Shown here piece after piece: positions 7,952-15,457 of a DNA stretch of 17,288 nt. The notes under the pieces were generated by a model that was given only the letters and a program-made list of their open reading frames with translations, had not been told where the DNA came from and ran no database searches. How positions within the stretch are numbered: the first letter of the stretch is position 1; the number at the start of each line of letters is the position of its first letter. The stretch is from an uncultured Pelosinus sp. GTDB taxonomy: Bacteria; Bacillota; Negativicutes; UMGS1260. Made by a program: the position numbers and the translations under genes. The stretch lies in NCBI GenBank assembly GCA_900550105.1, contig URQW01000055.1, forward strand, positions 1 to 17,288, in the 5' to 3' direction.

Positions 7952-8812
7952 CTATCCTAGCGACAGCGCGCCTAAACCAAGGAGCATCGCAATTGCTCCA
8001 ATGATACGAATTCTTATATTTTCTTCTGATAGCAGCTTGGCTCCCAGGGCAGTGCCGATTAGAATGCTGATTTCTCTCGCTGGTGCGATATAACTTACCG
8101 GACTAAATACCATCGCAGTTAAAACTAAAATATAGGCCAATGGACACAAAATAGCCACACTAATAGCCTCCACTTTATGACTCTTCCATTGGTCTTTTAC
8201 TTTGTTCCAATTTTTGATTGCATAAGGAGTTAAGAGAAATATTCGTCCCAAGTTAGTTGCCCAATCCAGCAGTAACGGGGGGATTAGCAAGGTAGTAACA
8301 GCTAATTTGTCTGAGAGCGTATATCCAGCAATCATAGTGCCGCACAAAACAGCAAATATCACTGATTTGCGGGCTGTAGGTTCGGCTATGTGCAAAGGAT
8401 TTCCGGTGATTACAATAATTCCTAGTCCAATGCATAGCGTTCCCATAAGTGCTATGGCAGAAGGTTGTTCGCCTAATAATACAATGGCGGCAATCGTCGA
8501 GATCATAGGACCTGTGCCACGAGCGAGAGGATAGATGAGCGAGAGATCGCCAATTCGATATCCTTTGTCCAACAAGATATAATATAAAGAGTGCAATATG
8601 GCGCTGCCTAGCATAAAACCTAGTTGATACCAGCCAATTACCGGGCTTTGCGTAACGATGATCCATAGAGCGAATGGAAAATAAAGCAAGGTCGAAAGCG
8701 CGGCGAACAGCCAAATAAAGGCGGTACCTCCGCAGGCTTTTTTGGCTAAATAATTCCAGGTGGCATGAGCGAAGGCGGCAATCAGAATAAGAATAAGAGC
8801 TGATTCTGTTAT
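7952..8812 (-). CDS. EamA/DMT-family transporter, apparent ATA start codon
   Basis: Drug/metabolite transporter with two EamA domains and about ten membrane helices. The first canonical alternative start in frame is TTG 8689, which would delete the first helix. The frame continues upstream to ATA at 8810-8812, reading ATA-ACA-GAA then SALILILIAAFAHATWNYLA, KKACGGTAFIW. This is the typical EamA N-terminus. GGAGGAG stands exactly five bases before this ATA, and no ATG, GTG or TTG lies between it and the upstream limit of the family match. The product would be 286 residues, normal for the family. Either ATA initiates at low efficiency or an ATG was mutated or misread. It is the first gene of the operon with fosX, pta and the dehydrogenase, and is divergent from a LysR gene, a common pairing for DMT exporters. 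Confidence 0.85.
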   Translation of the reverse strand: MTESALILILIAAFAHATWNYLAKKACGGTAFIWLFAALSTLLYFPFALWIIVTQSPVIGWYQLGFMLGSAILHSLYYILLDKGYRIGDLSLIYPLARGTGPMISTIAAIVLLGEQPSAIALMGTLCIGLGIIVITGNPLHIAEPTARKSVIFAVLCGTMIAGYTLSDKLAVTTLLIPPLLLDWATNLGRIFLLTPYAIKNWNKVKDQWKSHKVEAISVAILCPLAYILVLTAMVFSPVSYIAPAREISILIGTALGAKLLSEENIRIRIIGAIAMLLGLGALSLG

Positions 8813-8854
8813 ACTATCTCCTCCAATGCAAAGAATGATTTGACTAGCAGCTTT

Positions 8855-8921
8855 GTTAATGTTAATTTTACATATATAGAATACTGATGTAAATGTTAAG
8901 TATTTTGTAATAAATATTAAC
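8855..8921. promoter_or_regulatory. Divergent LysR/EamA promoter-operator region
   Basis: AT-rich 135-base gap between the divergent genes. For the minus operon a promoter can be read: -35 TTTACA (complement of 8888-8893), 17-base spacer, -10 TAAAAT (complement of 8865-8870). A dyad TTTACAT (8867-8873) / ATGTAAA (8887-8893) places its arms over the -10 and -35. Flanking half-site-like repeats are GTTAAT twice (8855-8866) and ATTAAC (8916-8921). LysR proteins typically bind such AT-rich dyads near the promoter of the divergent gene. The assignment is by pattern only. Confidence 0.45.
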
Positions 8922-8947
8922 TTTTTCTATATATAAGAGGTGATTTT

Positions 8948-9829
8948 ATGTACTTTCCTGGGATTGAAGCTTTTTTAGCGATTGTGAAGACGGAAAATTT
9001 AAGCAAGGCGGCGGAACTCTTGCATTTATCGCAAGCTACAGTAAGCTATCGGTTGAAGACCTTAGAGAAGGATATGGGCGGCCTCTTGGTGGAGCGACGA
9101 AAAGGGGAAGCCAAAATCAGCCTGACGCCAAAAGGGGAAAGCTTTTTTTATATTGCTGAGAGATGGGATGCTCTTTGGCGGGAAACGCAAATCTTGCAAG
9201 CTAATGACTCTCAATTCAGTTTGGCCATTAGTGTTGCTGAAAGTATAAGTCACTTTGTTTTACCGCCTTTATATCGCCTGTTAAATGAGCACAATCCAGC
9301 AATACGGCTGCAAATTCGAACACAGCATACGCAGGAGGCCTTTGATAGTATAGAGAGACGCGAGATGGATGTGGCCTTTGTGGTACGCGAGATCGCATCG
9401 CCCTGTGTCACCGTGAAGCCGTTTTTTTCGGAAGAAATGATGTTGTTGCGTCTTGCCGCACCGGGGCGTCAGGCAGGAGACACTGTTGAAATAAAGGAAT
9501 TAGCGCCGCAGCACGAAATATTCATAATTTGGAATAAAGAATTTCAATTTAAACATGATCAGTGGTGGGACCCCCATTGTCCTTCCCGCATTCATTTAGA
9601 TTCGGCAGGGCTTATCACTACTTTTATGAAGGACGTTCAGCAGTGGACTATCGTTCCAGCTTCGGTAGGTGCACACATGGTACAGGGTGGACAGTTTGTC
9701 CTTCAGCGGCTAGCAGAACCCATTCCGCCTAGAATATGCTATAAGGCGACCCACAAGTTTCCTTATCAGGATTTAAACAAAACACTTTGTATTCTTGATC
9801 AGTATTTGCAAACGATATTTGGTGTATAA
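8948..9829 (+). CDS. LysR-family transcriptional regulator
   Basis: 293 residues, ATG with AGAGGTG at 8936-8942. The N-terminal winged helix-turn-helix (about residues 2-60) has the family pattern FLAIVKTENLSKAAELLHLS, QATVSYRLKTLEKDMG, LLVERRKG, LTPKG. From about 90 a periplasmic-binding-protein-like effector domain follows (SLAISVAESISHFVLPPLY, then MDVAFVVREI). It is transcribed away from the EamA-fosX-pta-dehydrogenase operon, and LysR proteins usually control the divergent neighbour in response to a small molecule linked to that pathway. The ligand is not predictable. The downstream gene at 9895 follows after 65 bases with no terminator visible and may be co-transcribed. Confidence 0.93.
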   Translation: MYFPGIEAFLAIVKTENLSKAAELLHLSQATVSYRLKTLEKDMGGLLVERRKGEAKISLTPKGESFFYIAERWDALWRETQILQANDSQFSLAISVAESISHFVLPPLYRLLNEHNPAIRLQIRTQHTQEAFDSIERREMDVAFVVREIASPCVTVKPFFSEEMMLLRLAAPGRQAGDTVEIKELAPQHEIFIIWNKEFQFKHDQWWDPHCPSRIHLDSAGLITTFMKDVQQWTIVPASVGAHMVQGGQFVLQRLAEPIPPRICYKATHKFPYQDLNKTLCILDQYLQTIFGV

Positions 9830-9894
9830 GGTCGTTGCTTAATACGGATTTAGCAGGTGACGGTTAGCGACTAGTAATTTATTGGGAGGATTAT

Positions 9895-10653
9895 ATGGAG
9901 AACACGAACTACATAAAAGAGAAAATACTTCAGCTTATTCAAACGCCGCCCGTATTTGGCGAAGAACGAATTCCAGGAGGCCTTGCCGATTATGAGCGCC
10001 TAGCCCCTGAGTGGCTGAGCAGTCTGAGCGGTATTGATCAGTTGGAAGCTGACGCGTGGCATCGTAACGATGCTTTTGTTCTAAAAATAAAATATTTGCG
10101 GGAAGCTATTTTTCGTCTTGGCTCCTTGGAGTGTGCGGCGGGAGCAAGCGCAGAGCGGTGTCGCCTATGGTTTGCTTGTCTCGCGCTCCTTCTTTCCCAG
10201 AAGCTAGTAGGCGAAAATTATCCTATCGATTCAGAAGAAACTGTTACGTTTTTCGCCTTGACACGGGATTTTTCTTTAGAACATTATCGAGATTGGCCGG
10301 AAAAATCTGATTATGAAGGTGTTGCTTCCCGAATCCTATATGGCTTAATGACAGGATATCCCGTGGTCTTACCGACAGAAAATCCTGCCTATGATGATCG
10401 TCATTGGCTGCAACTGTATCGAGCCATTATGCAAAAAAATGCAACTGACCTTAAGCAAGCGTGTATGGCTTTGGCTGATTATTGGCTCCATGACTATGCG
10501 GTTAATGAAGTGCCGGTATTTGACCAAGAGCAATTTCCGTGCTTTGAGGCAGACTGCAATGCCATTTTGGCCATTGCGCTTTATCGGGAACAGATTTCTG
10601 TTGTATTTGAGGAGGAAAAATATCGGCAGTTTTATCTTGCTGCTTTGCTATAA
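9895..10653 (+). CDS. Hypothetical helical protein
   Basis: 252 residues, ATG with GGGAGG upstream. I do not recognise the family with confidence. The sequence is predicted largely helical, soluble, with no signal peptide or membrane segment, and is rich in Trp, Tyr and acidic residues. The C-terminal third (WLQLYRAIMQKNATDLKQ, ADYWLHDY, then FPCFEADCNAILAIALY) loosely resembles the helical DUF1911 / PoNi-type immunity proteins or Imm49, but no toxin gene is adjacent and this is a weak impression. It could be in an operon with the LysR regulator. No catalytic motif is visible. Confidence 0.7.
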   Translation: MENTNYIKEKILQLIQTPPVFGEERIPGGLADYERLAPEWLSSLSGIDQLEADAWHRNDAFVLKIKYLREAIFRLGSLECAAGASAERCRLWFACLALLLSQKLVGENYPIDSEETVTFFALTRDFSLEHYRDWPEKSDYEGVASRILYGLMTGYPVVLPTENPAYDDRHWLQLYRAIMQKNATDLKQACMALADYWLHDYAVNEVPVFDQEQFPCFEADCNAILAIALYREQISVVFEEEKYRQFYLAALL

Positions 10654-10689
10654 TAGGATTTTAAAGTTAGTGATAATTCATAAGGCTGC

Positions 10690-10718
10690 TTTATGAGTTA
10701 ATGCTTTTGTGATATGAT
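10690..10718 (+). promoter_or_regulatory. Probable promoter of the rsgA leader
   Basis: An extended -10 element TG-A-TATGAT (10710-10718) has a weak -35 TTTATG (10690-10695) at 17 bases. Transcription would start near 10725, giving an untranslated leader of about 150 bases before rsgA. That leader contains the short ORF and the hairpins described separately. Confidence 0.5.
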
Positions 10719-10760
10719 CAAATTGTAAGAGAATCTGCTTTTAAAAGGAGATGTTGTTTT

Positions 10761-10817
10761 ATGTTGCATAGTAGTGCAATGGATATTGTAAGAACCTGGG
10801 AGGTGCATACAAAATAA
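10761..10817 (+). CDS. Putative 18-residue leader peptide upstream of rsgA
   Basis: The short ORF MLHSSAMDIVRTWEVHTK starts at ATG 10761, with AAAAGGAG ending ten bases before it, a ribosome site as good as that of the real genes nearby. Its last codons (TGG GAG GTG CAT ACA) form the 5' arm of the downstream hairpin, so translating it would affect leader folding. It resembles no protein I know. Its role would be as an act of translation, not as a product (inference). It could also be fortuitous. Confidence 0.45.
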   Translation: MLHSSAMDIVRTWEVHTK

Positions 10818-10864
10818 AATAATGTATATACCTCCCAAAAGCTGAGTTCACAAACTTTTGGAGG
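10797..10864 (+). promoter_or_regulatory. Two mutually exclusive hairpins masking or freeing the rsgA ribosome site
   Basis: Hairpin A: TGGGAGGTGCATACA (10797-10811) pairs with TGTATATACCTCCCA (10823-10837), 15 positions with one G-U and one C-A mismatch, and an 11-base loop. Hairpin B: CCTCCCAAAAG (10831-10841) pairs with CTTTTGGAGG (10855-10864), ten pairs with one bulged C and a 13-base loop. Its 3' arm contains the GGAGG used by rsgA. Both need CCTCCCA, so only one can form at a time: A leaves rsgA open, B closes it. No T-tract follows either hairpin, which points to control of translation, not termination. Confidence 0.55.
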
Positions 10865-10872
10865 ATATAAAA

Positions 10873-11961
10873 TTGAGCAAAATTGATATGGAAAATATGG
10901 GGCTCAGTCAACGGTTTATTACTGAGTCTAGTTTATATTCTGGTTTTTATATTGGGCGAATTATTGCCCAATATAAAGATTTATACAAGGTAGTAACCGA
11001 GAACGGTGAGTTAACAGCAGAAATTGCCGGAAAGTTTCGTTTTGATGTCCGCGCGGTATCGGATTATCCGGCAGTGGGCGATTTTGTTATGCTGGATCGA
11101 AATGATGATACTAGAGGGAATGCCATTATTCATCAGGTTTTGACACGGAAAAGCGCTTTTATTAGAAAGGCGGCGGGACGTTCAAATGAGGAGCAAGTTG
11201 TAGCTTCAAACATTGATACCGTGTTTATCTGTATGTCACTGAATAACGATTATAATCTTCGCAGGTTAGAACGTTATCTTGGCATTGCCTGGGATAGTGG
11301 AGCTGTTCCGGTTATCGTTCTTACGAAATCTGATTTATGTGATAATCTACCACGAAAATTGTTAGAGCTTAATACGGTTGCTTGTGGGGTTGAGGTGCTT
11401 GTTACTTCGAGTTTGATTGAGGCTGGTTGCGGATCTGTGCAAAGCTATCTCGTTAGTGGTAAAACCATTGCATTTATCGGCTCATCCGGTGTGGGAAAGT
11501 CGACGTTAATCAATAGACTCACAGGCCAAAAAGTGCTACAAACCCAAGGGATAAGAAACGATAATAAAGGCAGGCATACTACGACTAGGCGCGAATTGAT
11601 CACTATTCCAAGTGGCGGTGTTGTTATTGATACCCCAGGAATGAGAGAAATCGGAATCGAGAGCGCTGATTTTACGAAAGCCTTTGCCGACATTGACGAG
11701 CTCAAAGCAAAGTGCAAGTTTCATGATTGCACTCATACTAATGAGCCGAACTGTGCAGTACAAAGGGCTATAAAAGACGGGTTGCTGTCGGCAGAACGGC
11801 TTGCTAATTATTTAAAGTTGAAAAAAGAAGCCAAGTATGAGGGCTTAACTTCAAAGCAGATTGAACAGGAAAAGAGTACGACTATGTTTGCGCAAATGGG
11901 CGGCGTGAAAAACGCACGAGAGTTTGTCAAAGAAAAAAATAAAAGACGGCGTGGCTTTTAA
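10873..11961 (+). CDS. rsgA: Ribosome small-subunit biogenesis GTPase RsgA
   Basis: 362 residues from TTG 10873, which stands eight bases after GGAGG (10860-10864). A TTG at 10858 is open in frame but overlaps that ribosome site. RsgA is a circularly permuted GTPase that binds 30S particles during late maturation. Order seen: N-terminal OB-fold region, G4 TKSD (151-154), G5 TSS, G1 GSSGVGKST (203-211), G2 region GRHTTTRRE, G3 DTPG (253-256), then the zinc knuckle Cys281, Cys286, His288, Cys294 and a basic C-terminus (KNKRRRGF). All motifs are intact. It is not next to the prpC-prkC-rpe genes that often accompany rsgA in Firmicutes, so it may be a second copy (inference). The leader suggests translational regulation. 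Confidence 0.95.
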   Translation: MSKIDMENMGLSQRFITESSLYSGFYIGRIIAQYKDLYKVVTENGELTAEIAGKFRFDVRAVSDYPAVGDFVMLDRNDDTRGNAIIHQVLTRKSAFIRKAAGRSNEEQVVASNIDTVFICMSLNNDYNLRRLERYLGIAWDSGAVPVIVLTKSDLCDNLPRKLLELNTVACGVEVLVTSSLIEAGCGSVQSYLVSGKTIAFIGSSGVGKSTLINRLTGQKVLQTQGIRNDNKGRHTTTRRELITIPSGGVVIDTPGMREIGIESADFTKAFADIDELKAKCKFHDCTHTNEPNCAVQRAIKDGLLSAERLANYLKLKKEAKYEGLTSKQIEQEKSTTMFAQMGGVKNAREFVKEKNKRRRGF

Positions 11962-11986
11962 AGCATCTCTTTGGAGATGCTTTTTT
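11960..11986 (+). terminator. Intrinsic terminator after rsgA
   Basis: AAGCATCTC (11961-11969), loop TTTG, GAGATGCTT (11974-11982), running directly into six T (11981-11986). The perfect 9-bp stem begins at the rsgA stop codon, so rsgA is transcribed apart from the next gene. Confidence 0.92.
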
Positions 11987-12052
11987 GCAAACGTCGCAAA
12001 GCTGAATGAACCTCAATGATTATCTTGGCGATAAGGAAGGAGAATCAAGCGC

Positions 12053-12508
12053 ATGAAAGCCAAAGTATATGCTGCTTATGGCAGTAATATGAATATACAG
12101 CAAATGAAGCGGCGTTGTCCGAATGCTCAGGTAATTGGTACGGGTGAGCTAACAGGCTATACTTTGACTTTTCGCGGCAAACAAAACGGTGTTGCTAATG
12201 TGGAACGGCAAAGCGAGGGCGTTGTCCCGGTTGTCCTTTGGCATATTACGCAAGATTGCGAAAAGGCTCTTGATCGTTATGAGGGATATCCAAGGCTGTA
12301 TGAAAAGAAAAATGTTACGGTAGGGACTAAGATCGGCGAGCAGGAAGCCATGCTTTATGTAATGGCTGAAGAGTATGAAGCCATGCCGGCGTTACCGCAT
12401 GAACGGTATCTTGAAATGATTCGGCAAGGTTATCGGGATCATGACCTTAATACTATGGTGTTAGAACAGGCAGTGGAAAATGCTAAAGCGAAAGTGGATT
12501 CGTTGTAA
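12053..12508 (+). CDS. Gamma-glutamylcyclotransferase-like (GGCT/AIG2 fold) protein
   Basis: 151 residues, ATG behind GGAAGGAGA. The family fold is recognised by the N-terminal YGSN (9-12) substrate-binding loop, MKRRCPNAQVIGTGELTGY, LTFRG, and the acidic catalytic-site motif DRYEGYP with Glu77. Members cyclise gamma-glutamyl groups of dipeptides or gamma-glutamylamines to 5-oxoproline; the exact substrate cannot be given. It follows the rsgA terminator and must have its own promoter, which I cannot define. Its last 26 bases overlap the end of recD2 on the other strand. Confidence 0.88.
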   Translation: MKAKVYAAYGSNMNIQQMKRRCPNAQVIGTGELTGYTLTFRGKQNGVANVERQSEGVVPVVLWHITQDCEKALDRYEGYPRLYEKKNVTVGTKIGEQEAMLYVMAEEYEAMPALPHERYLEMIRQGYRDHDLNTMVLEQAVENAKAKVDSL

Positions 12509-14711
12509 TAGTTGTTAAGGTTACAAGCCATTCTTTAAGCTTTGAATAACGCGGTTTGTTATGTTTTTTGCCGTTAACCGCAATATTTAAGGCTTTTTTT
12601 TGTCCCACGAGAATGACTAGTTTTTTGCCGCGAGTGACTCCTGTATAGATGAGATTGCGTTGCAACATCATAAAATGCTGCATCATGATCGGGATGACGA
12701 TAACCGGATATTCTGAGCCCTGACTTTTATGAATGGTACAAGCGTAAGCAAGAACGACTTCATCTAGTTCGTCAAAATCATAAATTACCGTGCGATCATC
12801 AAACTGAATGGCCAGCTCTTTTTCGCCTGTGTCAATGCTGGTGATAAAGCCAATATCACCATTAAAGACTTCTTTGTCGTAGTTGTTTTGAATTTGCATC
12901 ACCTTATCGCCAGTGGCGAGGGGAATCCCGAATTTTACTACTTTTTCTGTAGCATGAGGGTTTAGTACCTTTTGCAGTTCGATGTTTAAAGATTTAGCGC
13001 CAATACCGCCGATATTAGCCGGACAGAGAATTTGAACGTCAGTGATTGGATTATAGTGCCAGCGTTTTGGTATGCGGTGCTTTACAATTTCAATGATTTT
13101 TTGTACAGCATCTTCTGGGGTTTCCGAGCTAACAAAAAAGAAATCGCCGTCAAGCTGATTGGAGAGATCAGGCATATTGCCGCTATTAATCGCATGAGCG
13201 CTAGTAATGATCTTACTTGTTTTAGCCTGACGAAAGATTTCATTTAATGTAACAACTGTCACACATTCAGAATCAATAATGTCAGCTAAGATTTGCCCGG
13301 CGCCCACAGAAGGAAGCTGATTTACATCGCCGACGAGGATAATCGAAGCGTTTTGCGGTACAGCTTTTAGCAGGGAATTCATTAACTGGGCATCTACCAT
13401 GGATGTTTCATCAATAACCAACAGTTGACATTCGAGCGGATTCATTTCGTTTCGTTTGAATTGATGTTCTGACGGATCATATTCCAGCAAGCGATGAATG
13501 GTTTTGGCTTCTAGGCCGGTAGACTCTGAGAGGCGTTTCGCAGCTCGACCTGTTGGGGCAGCTAAGAGGATTTGTAGTTGCTTGGCATTGAGAATTTTGA
13601 TGATAGAATTTACGATCGTAGTTTTTCCTACACCAGGGCCGCCAGTAATGACCATAAATTTAGACTGTATCGCTGTAGCAATGGCTTTTTTTTGATTCTC
13701 CGCCAGTTGGATGCCTAATTTCGCTTCAACCCAGGGAATTGCAGTAGCTGCATTTATTTCACCCCATAGGGGCGAACCTGAGGCGACAGCGACAATTCGT
13801 TCGGCAATATATTTTTCATAATAATAGAGGCTGGGGATAAAGAGACACTCCTCGTCGCCGATGGTATCTATCATAATACCTTGTGTCTCAATTTCTTCGA
13901 TAATGGCTTGTTCTAAGATATCAAGCGGGATTTCTAATAATTCTACTGCTTGGGGCAGCAGAGCGGCTTTGGGGTAGGCGCAGTTGCCGTTGGAAACTTC
14001 TTCGAAAAGGGCATGACGAATTCCCGCTTTGGCACGAATGAGCGAGTTTTTTTCAACACCGATTTTCTGAGCAATTGTATCAGCTGTCACAAAGCCGATC
14101 CCATATATATCTTGCGCTAAACGGTAGGGGTTTTCCTGAATCAGAGAAATCGCTTTATCGCCGTAGGTTTTATAAATTCTAACAGCTTTTGATGTGCCAA
14201 CGCCATTTGAATATAAAAAAAGCATAATTTCTTTAATTTTCTTTTGGGCATCCCAGCCCTTCACAATCTTTTCACTGCGGACTTTGCCGATTCCATCAAC
14301 TTCTCGTAAACGGTGCGGTGTCTGTTCGATGACGGTAAAAACGTCTAGACCGAAACAGTTGACTAAACGCTCGCCATAAACAGGACCAATTCCTTTAACT
14401 AGGCCAGAGGAAAGATATTTTTGAATGCCTTCCAACGTAGTAGGCGGCGTGGATTTTAAAGAAATACAAGATAATTGAAGCCCGTATTGGGGATCGTTTT
14501 TCCATAGTCCGATGGCTTCAATGAATTCGCCACTCGTGATTGTGGAAGCATGTCCGACAACAGTTACTAAATCGCGAAAGCCCCTTGCTTTTACTCGCAG
14601 GACGCAAAAACCATTATCGTCATTATGAAAAGTAACACGTTCTACGGTTCCGCTGAGAAATACTTTTTCTTCAGTAGAATCGGTAGGGATTGTTGTAGGA
14701 ATCTCTGCCAT
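12483..14711 (-). CDS. recD2: RecD2-type ATP-dependent DNA helicase
   Basis: 742 residues, ATG start with GTGAGG upstream. RecD2 is the 5'-3' superfamily 1B helicase of bacteria, acting in DNA repair without RecBC. Order: N-terminal OB-like domain (about 15-90); helix-hairpin-helix motifs GIGPVYGERLV (107-117), VDGIGKVRSEKI (138-149) and YGIGFVTADTIA (203-214); then the helicase core with Walker A GGPGVGKTT (357-365), Walker B VIDETSMVD (432-440), motif III GDVNQLPSVG (461-470), motif V HKSQGSE (661-667) and motif VI TGVTRGKK (690-697). Length and motifs are complete. It ends tail to tail with the cyclotransferase gene, and no terminator is seen in the overlap. Confidence 0.96.
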   Translation of the reverse strand: MAEIPTTIPTDSTEEKVFLSGTVERVTFHNDDNGFCVLRVKARGFRDLVTVVGHASTITSGEFIEAIGLWKNDPQYGLQLSCISLKSTPPTTLEGIQKYLSSGLVKGIGPVYGERLVNCFGLDVFTVIEQTPHRLREVDGIGKVRSEKIVKGWDAQKKIKEIMLFLYSNGVGTSKAVRIYKTYGDKAISLIQENPYRLAQDIYGIGFVTADTIAQKIGVEKNSLIRAKAGIRHALFEEVSNGNCAYPKAALLPQAVELLEIPLDILEQAIIEEIETQGIMIDTIGDEECLFIPSLYYYEKYIAERIVAVASGSPLWGEINAATAIPWVEAKLGIQLAENQKKAIATAIQSKFMVITGGPGVGKTTIVNSIIKILNAKQLQILLAAPTGRAAKRLSESTGLEAKTIHRLLEYDPSEHQFKRNEMNPLECQLLVIDETSMVDAQLMNSLLKAVPQNASIILVGDVNQLPSVGAGQILADIIDSECVTVVTLNEIFRQAKTSKIITSAHAINSGNMPDLSNQLDGDFFFVSSETPEDAVQKIIEIVKHRIPKRWHYNPITDVQILCPANIGGIGAKSLNIELQKVLNPHATEKVVKFGIPLATGDKVMQIQNNYDKEVFNGDIGFITSIDTGEKELAIQFDDRTVIYDFDELDEVVLAYACTIHKSQGSEYPVIVIPIMMQHFMMLQRNLIYTGVTRGKKLVILVGQKKALNIAVNGKKHNKPRYSKLKEWLVTLTTITTNPLSL

Positions 14712-14908
14712 TAAAAAAATGCCTCACTTCATAAGAAAGTACGGTTCATTGAAAAAGAGCAGCAGGGAGGAAAAAGGCCAAAGACATAAAATAAGTAATA
14801 CAAGGCTTTGCAATATGATCTTTATTCCTTTACTGACAGTATATTTGAACACTTCTGGAGGAGTTTAGATATTCCTGTATTTTATTATCATTTTATGAGG
14901 TGATTGCA

Positions 14909-15445
14909 TTGAGTAACAAAGGTAAGAAGAAGCCCCTTTTGGTGGCAATGACAGCTATCATGATGAGTGCAAGCGGACTTTGCAGTGCCGCTGCTGCGCC
15001 GACAGAAACATTAGTTGGTATGCCAAATCCAATTGTTGAATATCAGACTGATGAAGACATGATCAATACAATTGGCTTTACGCCGCTGTATCTTCCTAAG
15101 ATCTCTGGCTATAGCTGTGACTCTATTTCTGTAATTAGTAAGAAAATAGCAGATGTAAGGTTTCAAAGATTAGGCGATAGAAATTCTAAACTTCGTATCC
15201 GTACAGCACAACAAGATGATTTTTCTGGCGATGATATTAGTGGCATTTATAGTGTAACTTGGGAAGAAAAACACATCAATGACACTGCCATCAGTATTGC
15301 AAAAATGAAAGATCACTCTTATGCCGCCCATTGGAAAACTGGCAAATATCTTTTCTCGGTACAGGCCGATGGAATTTCTTATTTAGAATTTATGTCCTTA
15401 CTTTCCGATTGTTTGGTTGATCTAACCGCACATTATTATCAGTGA
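14909..15445 (+). CDS. Small secreted protein of unknown function
   Basis: About 178 residues from TTG 14909, placed six bases after GAGGTG (14897-14902). A GTG at 14900 is open in frame but lies within that ribosome site. MSNKGKKKPLLVAMTAIMMSASGLCSAAAA is a clear Sec signal peptide (positive n-region, hydrophobic core, Ala-rich cleavage site). The Cys in SGLC does not fit a lipobox well. The mature part, with VGMPNPIVEYQTDEDM, IGFTPLYLPKISGY and TWEEKHINDTAISIAKM, suggests a mixed alpha/beta fold like the DUF4367-type domains of Firmicute envelope proteins (weak resemblance). It stands alone: recD2 diverges upstream and the next gene is on the other strand. The 197-base upstream gap holds no recognisable promoter, only an isolated GGAGGAG at 14857-14863. 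Confidence 0.75.
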   Translation: MSNKGKKKPLLVAMTAIMMSASGLCSAAAAPTETLVGMPNPIVEYQTDEDMINTIGFTPLYLPKISGYSCDSISVISKKIADVRFQRLGDRNSKLRIRTAQQDDFSGDDISGIYSVTWEEKHINDTAISIAKMKDHSYAAHWKTGKYLFSVQADGISYLEFMSLLSDCLVDLTAHYYQ

Positions 15446-15457
15446 TTTTTAACAGGA

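Noticed and set aside
8253..8714. 153-codon open frame on the minus strand inside the EamA gene
   Set aside because: It is out of frame with a well-conserved membrane protein and its translation (RSMDHRYAKPGNW...) has no family character. The EamA frame is continuous, so there is no frameshift.
14871..14903. Ten-codon frame after GGAGGAG starting at ATT and ending at TGA over the next ribosome site
   Set aside because: Non-standard start and very short; no conservation evidence available.
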